64,000 nucleotides of DNA from Dactylosporangium vinaceum (GCF_019904175.1 NZ_CP061913.1:7192001-7256000), one strand, 5' to 3'; positions 24,774-33,230 are shown, counted from the stretch's first letter. Numbers and translations are program-made. The notes: generated from the sequence alone by a model not told the origin.

Positions 24774-26626
24774 CCCGCACCATCCACGCCTGCCTGCGGG
24801 CGGGAGGTCGGCGCTGGCCGGCCGAGCTGCGCGACCAGCTGACCCAGGAGTGGCTCGCCGAGCTCGCGGCGCTCGAAGGTGAGCCGCACGGCGCCTGGCG
24901 GCGCCTGCGGTTCGCGGTGAGCCTGGCCGCCAGCCCGGTGACGTATGACGAGCACGGCCTGCCGAGCGGCCGGTGGGAGCGGTGGCGGACCCCCGGCCGG
25001 GTGCTGCGCACGGCAGCCGGGTTGCTGCTCGCGGGCGCGTTGGGCGTCGGGCTCTGGGCGACACTGAACATGCTGCTGGGCTTCCTGGTGATGCAGTCCG
25101 ACGCGGGCTATGACCAGTCGTCGTTCATGCGGCGCAGTTTCGTTGCAGCGGCGGTGTCCGCCGGCCTCACGTCGGCCTATGCCGCAGCGGCCGGCTGGTG
25201 GCTGGGCGGCGGCGCCGCCGGCGGCCGGGGCGCGGGAAACTGGGGCCGGGCCGGCCTCGCCGCCGTCGCGCTCGGCGCCGTCTTCCTCGCCTGGACGCCC
25301 AGCCTGTACCCCGGGTTCAACGGCGACGGCCCGAAGCACGGCTCGACCATGATCGCTGTCTGGGTGCTCGTCACCTTCGCGGCGGCCGTCGTCGTGGCCG
25401 GCCGTGTCGCAGCCGGGCAGCCGGGCCTCGGCTGGGCGGCCGGTCTGGCCGGGGTCCTGCTCGCGGCCGTCCTGCCCGTCATGGCGGCGATGCCGCGCAC
25501 GACGCTCGGTGGCGCCTCCCCCGCGCGGTGGGAGCTCGCGGCGCTCGCCTGTCAGCTCCTGCCGTCGGCGGTGTGCGCGGTGGCGTTCGGCTGGGCCGCG
25601 GCACGGCCGCGGCCGGCCGGGCTCGCGCCGGGCGCGACGGTTGCGACAGTCGCGGCCGGGCAGCCGGTGGTCGACGGCGGAGCCCGGGATCGGCGGTTGG
25701 TCACGACGCCGGCGGCGATGGCCGCGGCGGCCATGGGTGTCGCGGTGCTCTGGGCGATGCAGCTGTGGGCCGACAGCAGCGATACCAACTGGGCAAGGGA
25801 CCTGCGCTGGGACGCGATCGTCGCGATGGTGCTGGCGGTCGTCGTCTGCGCCCGCGGGCAACGGCGGGTCACCGTGGAGGCGCTCGTCGGCGGGCTGGTC
25901 TGGCTGGCTGCCGACACCGCCCTGGACCGGGCCGGCCTGTCACACGCCAGCGCCCCGCTGGCGGTGGGCGCGGCCTCCGTGGCCGCGCTCGGCTGCTATC
26001 GCGGCGTCACCGGCCGGGGCGCCCCACAGCCGGCCGCACTCCCCGTCGTGGCCGGCGTCGCCGCCATGCTGGCGGGTGTGAATCTGCTGGCCGAGCCGTC
26101 GTCAAGCACCGGGCCCACGTTCCATGTGGGCAGCGCCGTGGTCAGCGGCGCGCTCGGGCTCATCGCGGTCGGGGCGGCCTTCAGCACCGCGGTCCACATC
26201 TCCCGGCTCCGGTTCGCGGTCTACTGCCTGAGCAGCGCAGTCGCCGTCACGACACCCTGGCTGCTGCGCGAGCGGCACATCCTGGCGACGAACTCCGACC
26301 GCCTGCTGCACGTCATGGGCCTCACGGCGCTGCTGACGGTGTGCGCAGTGATCGTGGCCCGGCCGCGCCCGCGGCGGCTGCGGCAGTGGCTGCGGTATCC
26401 GGCGGCGGCGAGCATCGCCTTGCTGATGTTCCCGCTTGTCGGGCTGCCCGTCATCACCGCCACCAGGTTCCTCGACATCGGCCCCGTCTTCACCGCACTG
26501 GCCGGCCGGCCGGTGCGGCCGGAAGCGTTCGACGACTACATCCTCACAGTGCCGGCCCTGTTGTCCGGGCTCGTCCTGGGCAGCCTGGTGCTCGGCCGGG
26601 CGCACCGGTCCGACAGTGTCGCGTGA
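24761..26626 (+). CDS. Large polytopic membrane protein in a PadR operon
   Basis: The 621-residue protein has a cytoplasmic N-terminal helix region (WPAELRDQLTQEWLAELAALEG) typical of membrane proteins paired with PadR regulators in actinomycetes, followed by roughly fourteen hydrophobic segments. There is no transporter signature that I recognise. The ATG at 24761 lies inside the padR 3' end (13-bp overlap), showing translational coupling. A role in envelope stress or transport is inferred only from context. A perfect 40-bp palindrome follows the stop. Confidence 0.85.
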   Translation: MGLLTRTIHACLRAGGRRWPAELRDQLTQEWLAELAALEGEPHGAWRRLRFAVSLAASPVTYDEHGLPSGRWERWRTPGRVLRTAAGLLLAGALGVGLWATLNMLLGFLVMQSDAGYDQSSFMRRSFVAAAVSAGLTSAYAAAAGWWLGGGAAGGRGAGNWGRAGLAAVALGAVFLAWTPSLYPGFNGDGPKHGSTMIAVWVLVTFAAAVVVAGRVAAGQPGLGWAAGLAGVLLAAVLPVMAAMPRTTLGGASPARWELAALACQLLPSAVCAVAFGWAAARPRPAGLAPGATVATVAAGQPVVDGGARDRRLVTTPAAMAAAAMGVAVLWAMQLWADSSDTNWARDLRWDAIVAMVLAVVVCARGQRRVTVEALVGGLVWLAADTALDRAGLSHASAPLAVGAASVAALGCYRGVTGRGAPQPAALPVVAGVAAMLAGVNLLAEPSSSTGPTFHVGSAVVSGALGLIAVGAAFSTAVHISRLRFAVYCLSSAVAVTTPWLLRERHILATNSDRLLHVMGLTALLTVCAVIVARPRPRRLRQWLRYPAAASIALLMFPLVGLPVITATRFLDIGPVFTALAGRPVRPEAFDDYILTVPALLSGLVLGSLVLGRAHRSDSVA

Positions 26627-26668
26627 CGGCGGCGCCCGCCCGGCACGGACGCCGACGTCCGGGCGGGC

Positions 26669-26708
26669 GCCGCGGCGACGCCGATGCGCGCATCGGCGTC
26701 GCCGCGGC
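26669..26708. terminator. Perfect 40-bp palindrome, bidirectional terminator
   Basis: The 19-base arm at 26669-26687 pairs without mismatch with 26690-26708 around a self-complementary GC. It lies in the 97-bp gap between the convergent membrane-protein and ferritin-like genes. In this GC-rich host such hairpins without a U-tract commonly terminate transcription both ways. Confidence 0.75.
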
Positions 26709-26723
26709 AAGCGGAGCGCGGTG

Positions 26724-27485
26724 CTACTTCGTGAGGATGTCGGGCTTGGCGGCCTTGTCGACCGGGATGAAGCTGACCGGCACCGGATACTGGCCGAGCA
26801 CGAAGTTGAGGATCGCGGCATGCATCGCCTCGACCGGCTGGATCGTAGCGGCGGTCATGATGCCGCCCGCGTCGGAGACGTTGGCCGTGGCGAAGGTGTA
26901 GGTCTGCGCCGCGGCGTCCTCGAGGCCGAGCGCCAGCTTGACGACGTCCGGTACCGATGCCGTCTTGTCCAGGGCGGCGACCGCGTCGGCCGTGATGGTC
27001 AGCGGTGCGTCGGTGATCGCCGGCTTGCCCGCCTTCGTCAGGACCGAGTTCCACACGGCGGCGTGGTCGGCGTGCTGCTTGCGGGCGGTCTGCACGAACG
27101 TGGCCACCGCGGGCGGGACCGTGCCGAGCTTGCCGTCGGTGGCCCGCTTGAGCGCCCCGTCGTAGGCGGTGACGGCCAGGTTCTCCAGCGCCGCGGCGAG
27201 GGCCACGATCTTCAGATCGCCGGTGTAGGCGCCACCGGCGGCCGAGGAGGTCATGGCCGACGGCGCCGCCGTGGTGGCGTCGTTGTCCTTGTCGTCGCCG
27301 CACGCCGCCAGCACGCCGAGGGCGACAGCACCGCCCGCGCCGAGCAGCAGCGAGCGCCGCGACGGCGTGAAGTCGGCGATGGTGCGGCGCACCTCGGGGA
27401 ACGTGGACTCGTGCAGGTCGTCGAGGTCGCGGGTCATCGACTTGAGCTGCGCCTCGGAGATCTGCATGGGCTCTGGCCGGGTCAC
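26724..27485 (-). CDS. Ferritin-like domain lipoprotein (Tat-type)
   Basis: The 253-residue protein has about 40 N-terminal residues, then a twin-arginine lipobox signal (SRRSLLLGAGG...LAAC), so the mature protein should be membrane-anchored outside. The ferritin-like four-helix domain has metal-ligand candidates in LAAALENLAV, KQHADHAAVW, LGLEDAAAQTY and VEAMHAAIL (an ExxH motif). Known relatives are poorly characterised; metal binding or oxidative-stress function is inferred. The GTG at 27485 is chosen for GAAGGAG seven bases upstream and for its GTGA overlap with the preceding gene's stop, which encodes a paralogue. Confidence 0.87.
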   Translation of the reverse strand: MTRPEPMQISEAQLKSMTRDLDDLHESTFPEVRRTIADFTPSRRSLLLGAGGAVALGVLAACGDDKDNDATTAAPSAMTSSAAGGAYTGDLKIVALAAALENLAVTAYDGALKRATDGKLGTVPPAVATFVQTARKQHADHAAVWNSVLTKAGKPAITDAPLTITADAVAALDKTASVPDVVKLALGLEDAAAQTYTFATANVSDAGGIMTAATIQPVEAMHAAILNFVLGQYPVPVSFIPVDKAAKPDILTK

Positions 27486-28276
27486 TTGACCGCTCCTTCG
27501 TCGGCCGGGGAGGCCTTGTCCGTGGCGTAGAACGAATCCGGGAAGCCGACACCACCGGCCGCGGCGGGCAGCTTGGCACCGTCCGGCGGCAGCGCTATCA
27601 GGTCGGCCGCGTTGCCGGCCAGCAGCGCCTGCACGGCGAGCAGGATGGCGCGGTGCTGCGCCTCGACGCCGGCGACGCTCGCGAACAGCTGCCGCAGCTC
27701 GCCCGTGGACACCTGGGTGACGTTCTTGACGTACGTCTGCGCAGCGACGTCCTCGAGTGTGATGGCCAGCTTGACGACGTCCGCCGCGGTCTTGATGGTC
27801 GGCACCGTGCTCGCGACGATCGGCGCGTACTTCGGGTCCGGCGCGGTCTGCTCCTTGCCGCCGAGCTTCTTCACCGCGTTGTTGAACGCCTGCGCGTGCT
27901 CCGTGTGCTGCTGCATGGTCTTCATCGCGAACGCCTTGACGACCGTGTTCGCGCTCGCGCCGCCGATGTAGGGCAGCGTCAGTGCGGTCTTGTACGTCGA
28001 CACCGCGAGGTTCTCGAGCGACGCCGCGGTCTGGAGCACCTGCACATCGGTGTCGGCCGCATACGCGGCACCGGCCGTGCCGAGGACCGCGGCACCGGCC
28101 ACGCCGGCCGCGAGTCCGGCCAGCACGAGCGGCCGACTGCCGCCCAGCCGTTGTTCCCGAGCCGCGTTCACGTACTCCGCGAGATCGGCACGCCCCTGCC
28201 GCATCGCATCCGCGTGCAGATCCTGCGACTGCTCCATGAGCGTGCGCAGATGGCGTTCATCGAGATGGTGCTCCAC
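27482..28276 (-). CDS. Ferritin-like domain protein with N-terminal membrane segment
   Basis: The 264-residue protein is a paralogue of its downstream neighbour. About 45 polar residues precede a hydrophobic segment (RPLVLAGLAAGVAGAAVLG) that could be a signal or anchor, then a ferritin-like helical domain with AASLENLAVSTY, QQHTEHAQAFN, LEDVAAQTYVKN and VEAQHRAIL (ExxH). No lipobox is present, so the two paralogues differ in attachment. The GTG at 28276 has GGGAG at the right spacing; a GTG at 28288 is the alternative. The stop overlaps the next start (GTGA), so both are made together. Confidence 0.86.
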   Translation of the reverse strand: MEHHLDERHLRTLMEQSQDLHADAMRQGRADLAEYVNAAREQRLGGSRPLVLAGLAAGVAGAAVLGTAGAAYAADTDVQVLQTAASLENLAVSTYKTALTLPYIGGASANTVVKAFAMKTMQQHTEHAQAFNNAVKKLGGKEQTAPDPKYAPIVASTVPTIKTAADVVKLAITLEDVAAQTYVKNVTQVSTGELRQLFASVAGVEAQHRAILLAVQALLAGNAADLIALPPDGAKLPAAAGGVGFPDSFYATDKASPADEGAVK

Positions 28277-28428
28277 TCGTTCTCCCACCGTAGCCGGGCC
28301 TTCGAAACACTTGTGCTTCGTAGCGCGACCCTAGGCAGATGGGAGGGGTCATCCGATCGAGTCCGCGAAAATTCCACTCGGACGGGCACTCACCGCGGCT
28401 CGTGGGCCGTTGGGCCCGATACGGTTCG

Positions 28429-29154
28429 TCAGGCTGAGCCGTGCAGCGCGATGTGTGCGGCCAGGCCGTCCAGGATGAGCGCCAGGCCGAAGGTGTACTG
28501 CCCCGTGTGGAAGTCCGGCTCGGACGGGGCCGCGCCGGCCCGGGCGAGGTGCGGGAACACCGCCGGGTCGACGAGGGCGGCCATGCGCTGCCCGTAGGTG
28601 CCGGGCCGCACCCGTGGCGCGCGGGTCGCACCGGCCGCGCCGATCTGCAGGCTCAGGGCGGTGTGCGAGCGCACGAACCCGTCGATGACCAGCAGGGCCG
28701 AGAGCTGATCGGGGACGGGCAGGCCGGTGCCGCAGAGCACGGCCAGGCCGGCCTCGGTCCAGGCCAGCGGGTTGGGCTCTAGCGGCGGCTCGGCCATCGG
28801 CACCTGCACGATCCACGGGTGCTCGTGCAGCCGCGCGGCGAGCGCGGACGCCCACTGCTCGGCGCCGGCCCGCCAGTCGGCGGCGGGCGGCAGGTCCGGC
28901 CGGCCGTAGGCGATGTGGAGCATGAGCGACAGCAGCTCCTCTTTGGACTCGAGGTAGCGGTAGAGCGACATCGTGCTCAGGCCCAGGTGCGTGGCCATTG
29001 CTTTCATCGACACCGCGTCGAGCCCGTCGCGATCGGCCACGGCGACCGCCTGCCGGCCGATCTCGTCAAGGGTCAGGGCCGGCTTGGGGCCGCGCCGGCG
29101 TGCGGTGTCGCGGCCCCATAGCTGCTGCAGGTAGCGAGGCATGTCGACGTCCAT
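28429..29154 (-). CDS. TetR-family repressor controlling the divergent SDR gene
   Basis: The 241-residue protein has an N-terminal TetR DNA-binding domain (LDAVSMKAMATHLGLSTMSLYRYLESKEELLSLM) and a C-terminal ligand domain of the TetR_C type with long helices. The ATG at 29154 follows GTGGTGG; upstream codons are low-complexity. It is divergent from an SDR gene, with two 19-bp operator-like dyads in the shared region, a classic arrangement in which the repressor controls itself and its enzyme. The effector is probably the SDR substrate or product (inference). Confidence 0.92.
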   Translation of the reverse strand: MDVDMPRYLQQLWGRDTARRRGPKPALTLDEIGRQAVAVADRDGLDAVSMKAMATHLGLSTMSLYRYLESKEELLSLMLHIAYGRPDLPPAADWRAGAEQWASALAARLHEHPWIVQVPMAEPPLEPNPLAWTEAGLAVLCGTGLPVPDQLSALLVIDGFVRSHTALSLQIGAAGATRAPRVRPGTYGQRMAALVDPAVFPHLARAGAAPSEPDFHTGQYTFGLALILDGLAAHIALHGSA

Positions 29155-29173
29155 GCCACCACGGTAGCAGTTT

Positions 29174-29192
29174 CTGCTTGACCCATACGCAG
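29174..29192. promoter_or_regulatory. Operator 1 of the TetR/SDR divergent region
   Basis: CTGCTT-N7-ACGCAG, a dyad with one mismatch. It overlaps TTGACC (29178-29183), which with TAGCTT (29202-29207, 18-bp spacing) makes a credible promoter for the SDR gene, so repressor binding here would block RNA polymerase. Confidence 0.65.
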
Positions 29193-29212
29193 TATCTCGG
29201 CTAGCTTCATTT

Positions 29213-29231
29213 CTGCGTACGCCACACGCAG
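29213..29231. promoter_or_regulatory. Operator 2 of the TetR/SDR divergent region
   Basis: CTGCGT-N7-ACGCAG, a perfect 6-bp dyad with the same spacing as operator 1 and the same TTT prefix. Its centre is 39 bp from that of operator 1. It lies near the expected SDR transcription start. Confidence 0.65.
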
Positions 29232-29285
29232 ATAGTGAAGGAGCTCCGGATGCCGGCCGTCGGTACGACGCACAGGGAGAACACG

Positions 29286-30044
29286 ATGGGCACGCTGCAC
29301 AACACGACAGCACTCGTCACGGGTGGATCGCGGGGTATCGGCCGGGCCATCGCACTGCGCCTGGCCGCCGACGGCGCCGAGGTCGCCGTCCATTACGCCG
29401 GCAACGACACCGCGGCGGCCGCGACGGTCGCGCAGATCCACGACGAGGGCGGCCGGGCATTCCCGGTGCGAGCCCGCTTCGGCGACGACGGCGCGCTCGA
29501 CACACTGTTCGACGCACTGGCCGGGCGACGCCTCGACATCCTCGTCAACAACGCCGGCCTCGGCTCCGGCCACCCGATCGCCGAGATGACCCCGCAGGAG
29601 TTCCAGCAGTTGCTCACCGTCAACGTCACCACGCCGTTCTTCCTCATCCAGCGCGCCCTGCCACTGCTCAACGACGGCGGCCGCATCATCAACATCGGGT
29701 CGACGGCCAGCCGGTTCGCCGTCTCGACCCAGATCGGCTACACGGTCAGCAAGGCAGCGCTCGAGTCGATGGCCCCGTCGCTGGCCAACGAACTCGGCCC
29801 GCGCGGCATCACCGTGAACACGGTCGCCCCGGGCGCGGTTCGCACTGACATGACGGCCGGCTACACCTCGATCCCCGAAGTGCGCGCCAGCATCGAGGCG
29901 ATCACCGCGCTCGGCCGCCTGGGCGAGCCGGAAGACGTCGCCGACGTCGTCGCCCTGCTGGCCGGCCCGGCGGGCCGGTTCATCACCGGCCAGACCATCG
30001 ACGTCTCCGGGGGCACCTACCTCGGCCCCATCATCCCCGCCTGA
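29286..30044 (+). CDS. Short-chain dehydrogenase/reductase
   Basis: The 252-residue classical SDR has the cofactor motif TGGSRGIG, NNAG, a serine in NIGSTASRF and the catalytic YTVSK, followed by PGAVRTDM and a C-terminal VSGG. The missing acidic residue after the second strand (VHYAGN) suggests NADPH preference. ATG 29286 has AGGGAGA upstream; ATG 29250 with GAAGGAG would add twelve residues and is possible. It is divergent from, and likely repressed by, the TetR protein. The substrate is unknown. Confidence 0.9.
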   Translation: MGTLHNTTALVTGGSRGIGRAIALRLAADGAEVAVHYAGNDTAAAATVAQIHDEGGRAFPVRARFGDDGALDTLFDALAGRRLDILVNNAGLGSGHPIAEMTPQEFQQLLTVNVTTPFFLIQRALPLLNDGGRIINIGSTASRFAVSTQIGYTVSKAALESMAPSLANELGPRGITVNTVAPGAVRTDMTAGYTSIPEVRASIEAITALGRLGEPEDVADVVALLAGPAGRFITGQTIDVSGGTYLGPIIPA

Positions 30045-30090
30045 CCGGCGCCGCACCGGGCCCGAGTATCCGGCCCACAGGGATCCCCAG

Positions 30091-30741
30091 TCAGTCGGCG
30101 ACGGGCTCGGCGTAGACGACCACGTTGCTCGCGTACGAGCCGTTGCGGAACGTGCCGCCGCACGTGATGAGCACCAGCCGGGCCGGGCCCGCGGTGGTGA
30201 ACAGGTCCCGGGGCAGCCGCTGCTTGCCGTAGCTGCGCCGGGCCGCGACCCGGTACGTCACCGACAGGTCGCCGGACGCCACGCCGACCTCCGCGCCGAC
30301 AGGGAGGTGCTCCAGGTCGTACAGTGCGCCGCGGCCGGCCTTGGCGGTGTCGACGTGCCCGGCGATGAGCACGGTGCCCGCCGGCGCGCCCGGCAGGGCC
30401 GAGCCGATCCACCAGCCGACGCGGCCCGGGTCGTCGGGCACCCCGAACGCGCCGGCCGACGTCACGCCGGCCGGGTCGACCGGCGCGTCGACGCCGAGGG
30501 CGCTGATGTGCAGCCGGGTCGGCGTGGCGAGCTCGCGGGTCGGCGCCGGCGACGAGGGCGGGGCCGATCCGCCGGTGGCCGCACCCGAGTCGGCGGGCGG
30601 CGGCGGCAGCACTCCGGCGTCGACCGGGCCGGGCCGCGCCGTGAGCGCCAACGCGATCGCGACCACGACAGCGGCCAGGCCGGCGCCCAGCGCGGCCCAG
30701 CCGAGGGCGCGCCGGGAGCCGGCCGTGTCACGGATGTTCAA
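30091..30741 (-). CDS. Class F sortase
   Basis: The 216-residue protein has an N-terminal membrane anchor (residues about 12-34), a proline-rich linker and a compact sortase domain. The triad is complete: H129 in IAGHVDT, C194 in LITCGG and R199 in TFRNGSY. Class F sortases of actinobacteria attach or process surface proteins through LPxTG-like signals. The only candidate start is a TTG at 30741, 12 bp after the stop of the DUF4142 gene in the same frame, so re-initiation is likely. The neighbour may be its substrate. Confidence 0.9.
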   Translation of the reverse strand: MNIRDTAGSRRALGWAALGAGLAAVVVAIALALTARPGPVDAGVLPPPPADSGAATGGSAPPSSPAPTRELATPTRLHISALGVDAPVDPAGVTSAGAFGVPDDPGRVGWWIGSALPGAPAGTVLIAGHVDTAKAGRGALYDLEHLPVGAEVGVASGDLSVTYRVAARRSYGKQRLPRDLFTTAGPARLVLITCGGTFRNGSYASNVVVYAEPVAD

Positions 30742-30753
30742 CGGGTGCCGCGC

Positions 30754-31410
30754 TCAGACCTGGACCCGGCGCGGGCGACGAAGGAGGAACAGGCCCGTGA
30801 CCGCGGCCACGGCACCGAGCAGCAGCAGCGCGAGCACGGTGCCCGCGTGCTGGTTCGCGGCGGCCGCGCCGCCGTTGCCGGTGTCGACCTCGGCCGGCAG
30901 CCCCAGCGCCGAGGCGGCCGAGCGGAGCAGGTCGTGGTGCGAGTTGATGACCGGGGCGGCGTCCTGGGCCGCCTTCTTGGCCTGCGCGTCGCTGCCGCTG
31001 CTGATCTCACGCTGGCCGTTGGCGGCGGCCTTCATGTGCGCGTCCATCTGGGTCGCGATGAACAGCGCGTCGAAGTCGGTGCCGTTTGCCGCCTGGTATC
31101 GCGCGGCGAGCGCCTGCTGCTCGCTGTTCGGCGACCCCGGCAGCGCGACGCCGAGCGCCTGGGCGGTCTGGCTCGTCGCGGCGTCGAGCTGCGTGTGATC
31201 GGCGACGAACTTCGACCCGAGGTCCTTCACCTGCTGGCTCTGGCCCTTCTGCTGCGCGAGGTTCCCGGCGGCGATCTCGGCCAGGTTCGCCTGGTGCGCC
31301 GCGACGAGGAACGTGGAGTCCTGCTGGGACGGTGCCGCCTGGGCCGGGGCCGCGGCCAGCACGAACAGCCCGACGGTGCCGAGTACGGCGATGGTGCGCC
31401 TCATCATCAT
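30754..31410 (-). CDS. DUF4142 protein with C-terminal membrane anchor
   Basis: The 218-residue protein has a signal peptide (cleavage near APAQA), a DUF4142 helical domain (DSTFLVAAHQANLAEIAAGNL, FVADHTQLDAATSQTA, FIATQMDAHMKA) and a C-terminal tail of LPAEVDTG, a Gly/Ala linker, a hydrophobic helix and RRPRR. That tripartite end resembles a sortase sorting signal although the LPxTG box is not canonical. DUF4142 domains are ferritin-like helical bundles of unknown function on the outer face. The adjacent downstream class F sortase makes a substrate relationship plausible. Three consecutive ATG codons leave the exact start open. Confidence 0.88.
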   Translation of the reverse strand: MMMRRTIAVLGTVGLFVLAAAPAQAAPSQQDSTFLVAAHQANLAEIAAGNLAQQKGQSQQVKDLGSKFVADHTQLDAATSQTAQALGVALPGSPNSEQQALAARYQAANGTDFDALFIATQMDAHMKAAANGQREISSGSDAQAKKAAQDAAPVINSHHDLLRSAASALGLPAEVDTGNGGAAAANQHAGTVLALLLLGAVAAVTGLFLLRRPRRVQV

Positions 31411-31732
31411 GCATCCGCCACCACCCCGAGTCTGCGTCGATATGTGCGTCGATTTTCACGGACCTCAATGTTTGACCGGCGCCGGACCGGATGCCGGTGT
31501 CCGGCCCGTTCGAGTCGCGGGCACGGCTGCCGAACGCGGTCATGTTCGTCTGTGGACGGTTTTGATCGAACCGGTTCGAATGATGGCGCGGCCGCAACCG
31601 TCGCGATTATCAAGATATTGCTGGGGATTGCGCCTCCGGCGGGTCGCGGCAACTGTCCGATTGCCACGCCGCCCGGCACGGGCGACGGCGCCGACATCCG
31701 ACAGCGGTCTCGGACCATCTGAGAGGAACTGC
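31411..31732. other. Divergent promoter region, 322 bp
   Basis: The region lies between the DUF4142 and cellulase genes. It holds the palindrome at 31566-31579 and a moderately AT-rich stretch at 31590-31625. No gene is credible here. Confidence 0.5.
31566..31579. promoter_or_regulatory. Perfect 14-bp palindrome upstream of the cellulase gene
   Basis: TCGAACCGGTTCGA is a perfect dyad centred on CG, the architecture typical of LacI-family operators that control carbohydrate-utilisation genes. It lies 153 bp upstream of the GH5 start. No LacI regulator is encoded in the window, so the assignment is tentative. Confidence 0.45.
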
Positions 31733-33220
31733 ATGAGGATTCGTACGAGGATCAGGGCCGCCGGGCTGGCGGCGGTGACGGCACTGGCCGCCATCGGTAT
31801 CTCGGTCGTGCTGACCGACGGCACCGCCCATGCCGCCACGGCGCAGTTCAGAGGCATGAACTGGGCCGTGCTCGGCGACAACTTCAACAAGAACCCGCTC
31901 GTTTTGCAGGGCCTGAGCCAGTCCGACAGCAACGCGACGGTGCGGGCCAAGGCCAATGCCCTCTACGACGACATGGCCGCCACCATGGGCGTCAACACCG
32001 TCCGGCTGCCCGTCAACACCTACACGGTGGCCAACACGACGTGGTGGAACGCCTACCGGGGCGCTATCGACGCCGCCACCGAGCGAGGGTTCAAGGTCAT
32101 CCTCGCCTACTGGGAGGACGCCGCCTCCGCCTCGGGCGGCCGGATCACCAACGTCGCCGCGTGGAACACGATGTGGTCGAGCGTCACGAGCACGTACGCC
32201 TCCAACCCCAACGTGTACTTCGAGCCGATGAACGAACCGCACGGCTACAGCTCGGCCGAGTGGCGCGACGTCGCCGCGAACTGGCTCAGCTCCCACCCCT
32301 CGGCCGTGCCCGGGCGGGTACTCATCGGCGGCACCGGCTTCAGCCAGGACCTGCGGGACATCTGCAACGACAGCCGCTTCAGCGCCACGCTGCTGTCGTT
32401 CCACTATTACGCGTTCTTCTACAGCGCGATGACCTACGACGCGTTCCGCAGCGACATCCAGATGCGCCTGGGCAACTGCGCCTCACGCGCGGTCGCGACC
32501 GAGTTCGGCGCGCCCATGGACAACGGTCTCAACTACGCCGACGCGAACAGCACCGACAACTTCGTGCGCTACATCCGGGCCATGGCCCAGGTCATGCGGG
32601 ACAACCAGATGGGCGGCACCTACTGGCCCGCGCTCGGCGGCAAGGTCGGGACGTCCGGCTACGACTGGTACTCGATGTTCGCCCTGAGCGGGAGCGGCAC
32701 GAGCCTCGACCTGACCATCCGCAACAGCTCCGGCGCCGACCGGGTCCGGTATGCCTGGGGCGACACCTTCGGCGGTGGCTCCACGACGCCGCCGCCGTCG
32801 GGCTCGTACTACCGGATCACCAACCGCAACAGCGGCAAGGTCATGGACGTCTCAGGACAGTCCACCGCCAACAGCGCCGAGATCAAACAGTGGACCTGGT
32901 GGGGCGGCGCGAACCAGCAGTGGCGCTTCGACGACGCGGGCGGCGGCTACTTCCGCATCGTCAACCAGAACAGCGGCAAGTGCCTCGACGTCGCCTCCGC
33001 GGCCACGAACGATGGCGCGAACATCGTGCAGTACACCTGCGGGAGCGGTACCAACCAGCAGTGGCAGTGGCAGGCCCAGGGCAGCTACTTCCGCCTGGTG
33101 GCCCGGCACAGCGGCAAATGCCTCGACGTCTACCAGTCAGGCACCGCCGACGGCGCCGACATCCAGCAATGGACCTGCGGCACCGGCAACAACCAGCAGT
33201 GGACGCGCACCGCGTCCTGA
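31733..33220 (+). CDS. Secreted GH5 family endoglucanase/mannanase with ricin-type (CBM13) lectin domain
   Basis: The 495-residue enzyme starts at ATG 31733 behind GAGAGGA. It has a signal peptide cleaved near AHA, a GH5 TIM barrel (RGMNWAVLGDNF at its start; proton donor E168 in FEPMNEPHG; nucleophile E257 in ATEFGAP), a Thr/Pro-rich linker and a C-terminal ricin B-type beta-trefoil with three QxW repeats (NQQWRF, NQQWQW, NQQWTR). It should hydrolyse beta-1,4-glucan or mannan outside the cell, and the lectin domain anchors it to polysaccharide. The exact substrate is not readable. A terminator follows. Confidence 0.93.
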   Translation: MRIRTRIRAAGLAAVTALAAIGISVVLTDGTAHAATAQFRGMNWAVLGDNFNKNPLVLQGLSQSDSNATVRAKANALYDDMAATMGVNTVRLPVNTYTVANTTWWNAYRGAIDAATERGFKVILAYWEDAASASGGRITNVAAWNTMWSSVTSTYASNPNVYFEPMNEPHGYSSAEWRDVAANWLSSHPSAVPGRVLIGGTGFSQDLRDICNDSRFSATLLSFHYYAFFYSAMTYDAFRSDIQMRLGNCASRAVATEFGAPMDNGLNYADANSTDNFVRYIRAMAQVMRDNQMGGTYWPALGGKVGTSGYDWYSMFALSGSGTSLDLTIRNSSGADRVRYAWGDTFGGGSTTPPPSGSYYRITNRNSGKVMDVSGQSTANSAEIKQWTWWGGANQQWRFDDAGGGYFRIVNQNSGKCLDVASAATNDGANIVQYTCGSGTNQQWQWQAQGSYFRLVARHSGKCLDVYQSGTADGADIQQWTCGTGNNQQWTRTAS

Positions 33221-33230
33221 CCTTCCTGGC

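Noticed and set aside
28404-28417. GGGCCGTTGGGCCC as a further DosR-like box ahead of the ferritin-like genes
   Set aside because: Only 11 of 14 matches and mainly a GC dyad near the tetR stop; equally likely a terminator stem.
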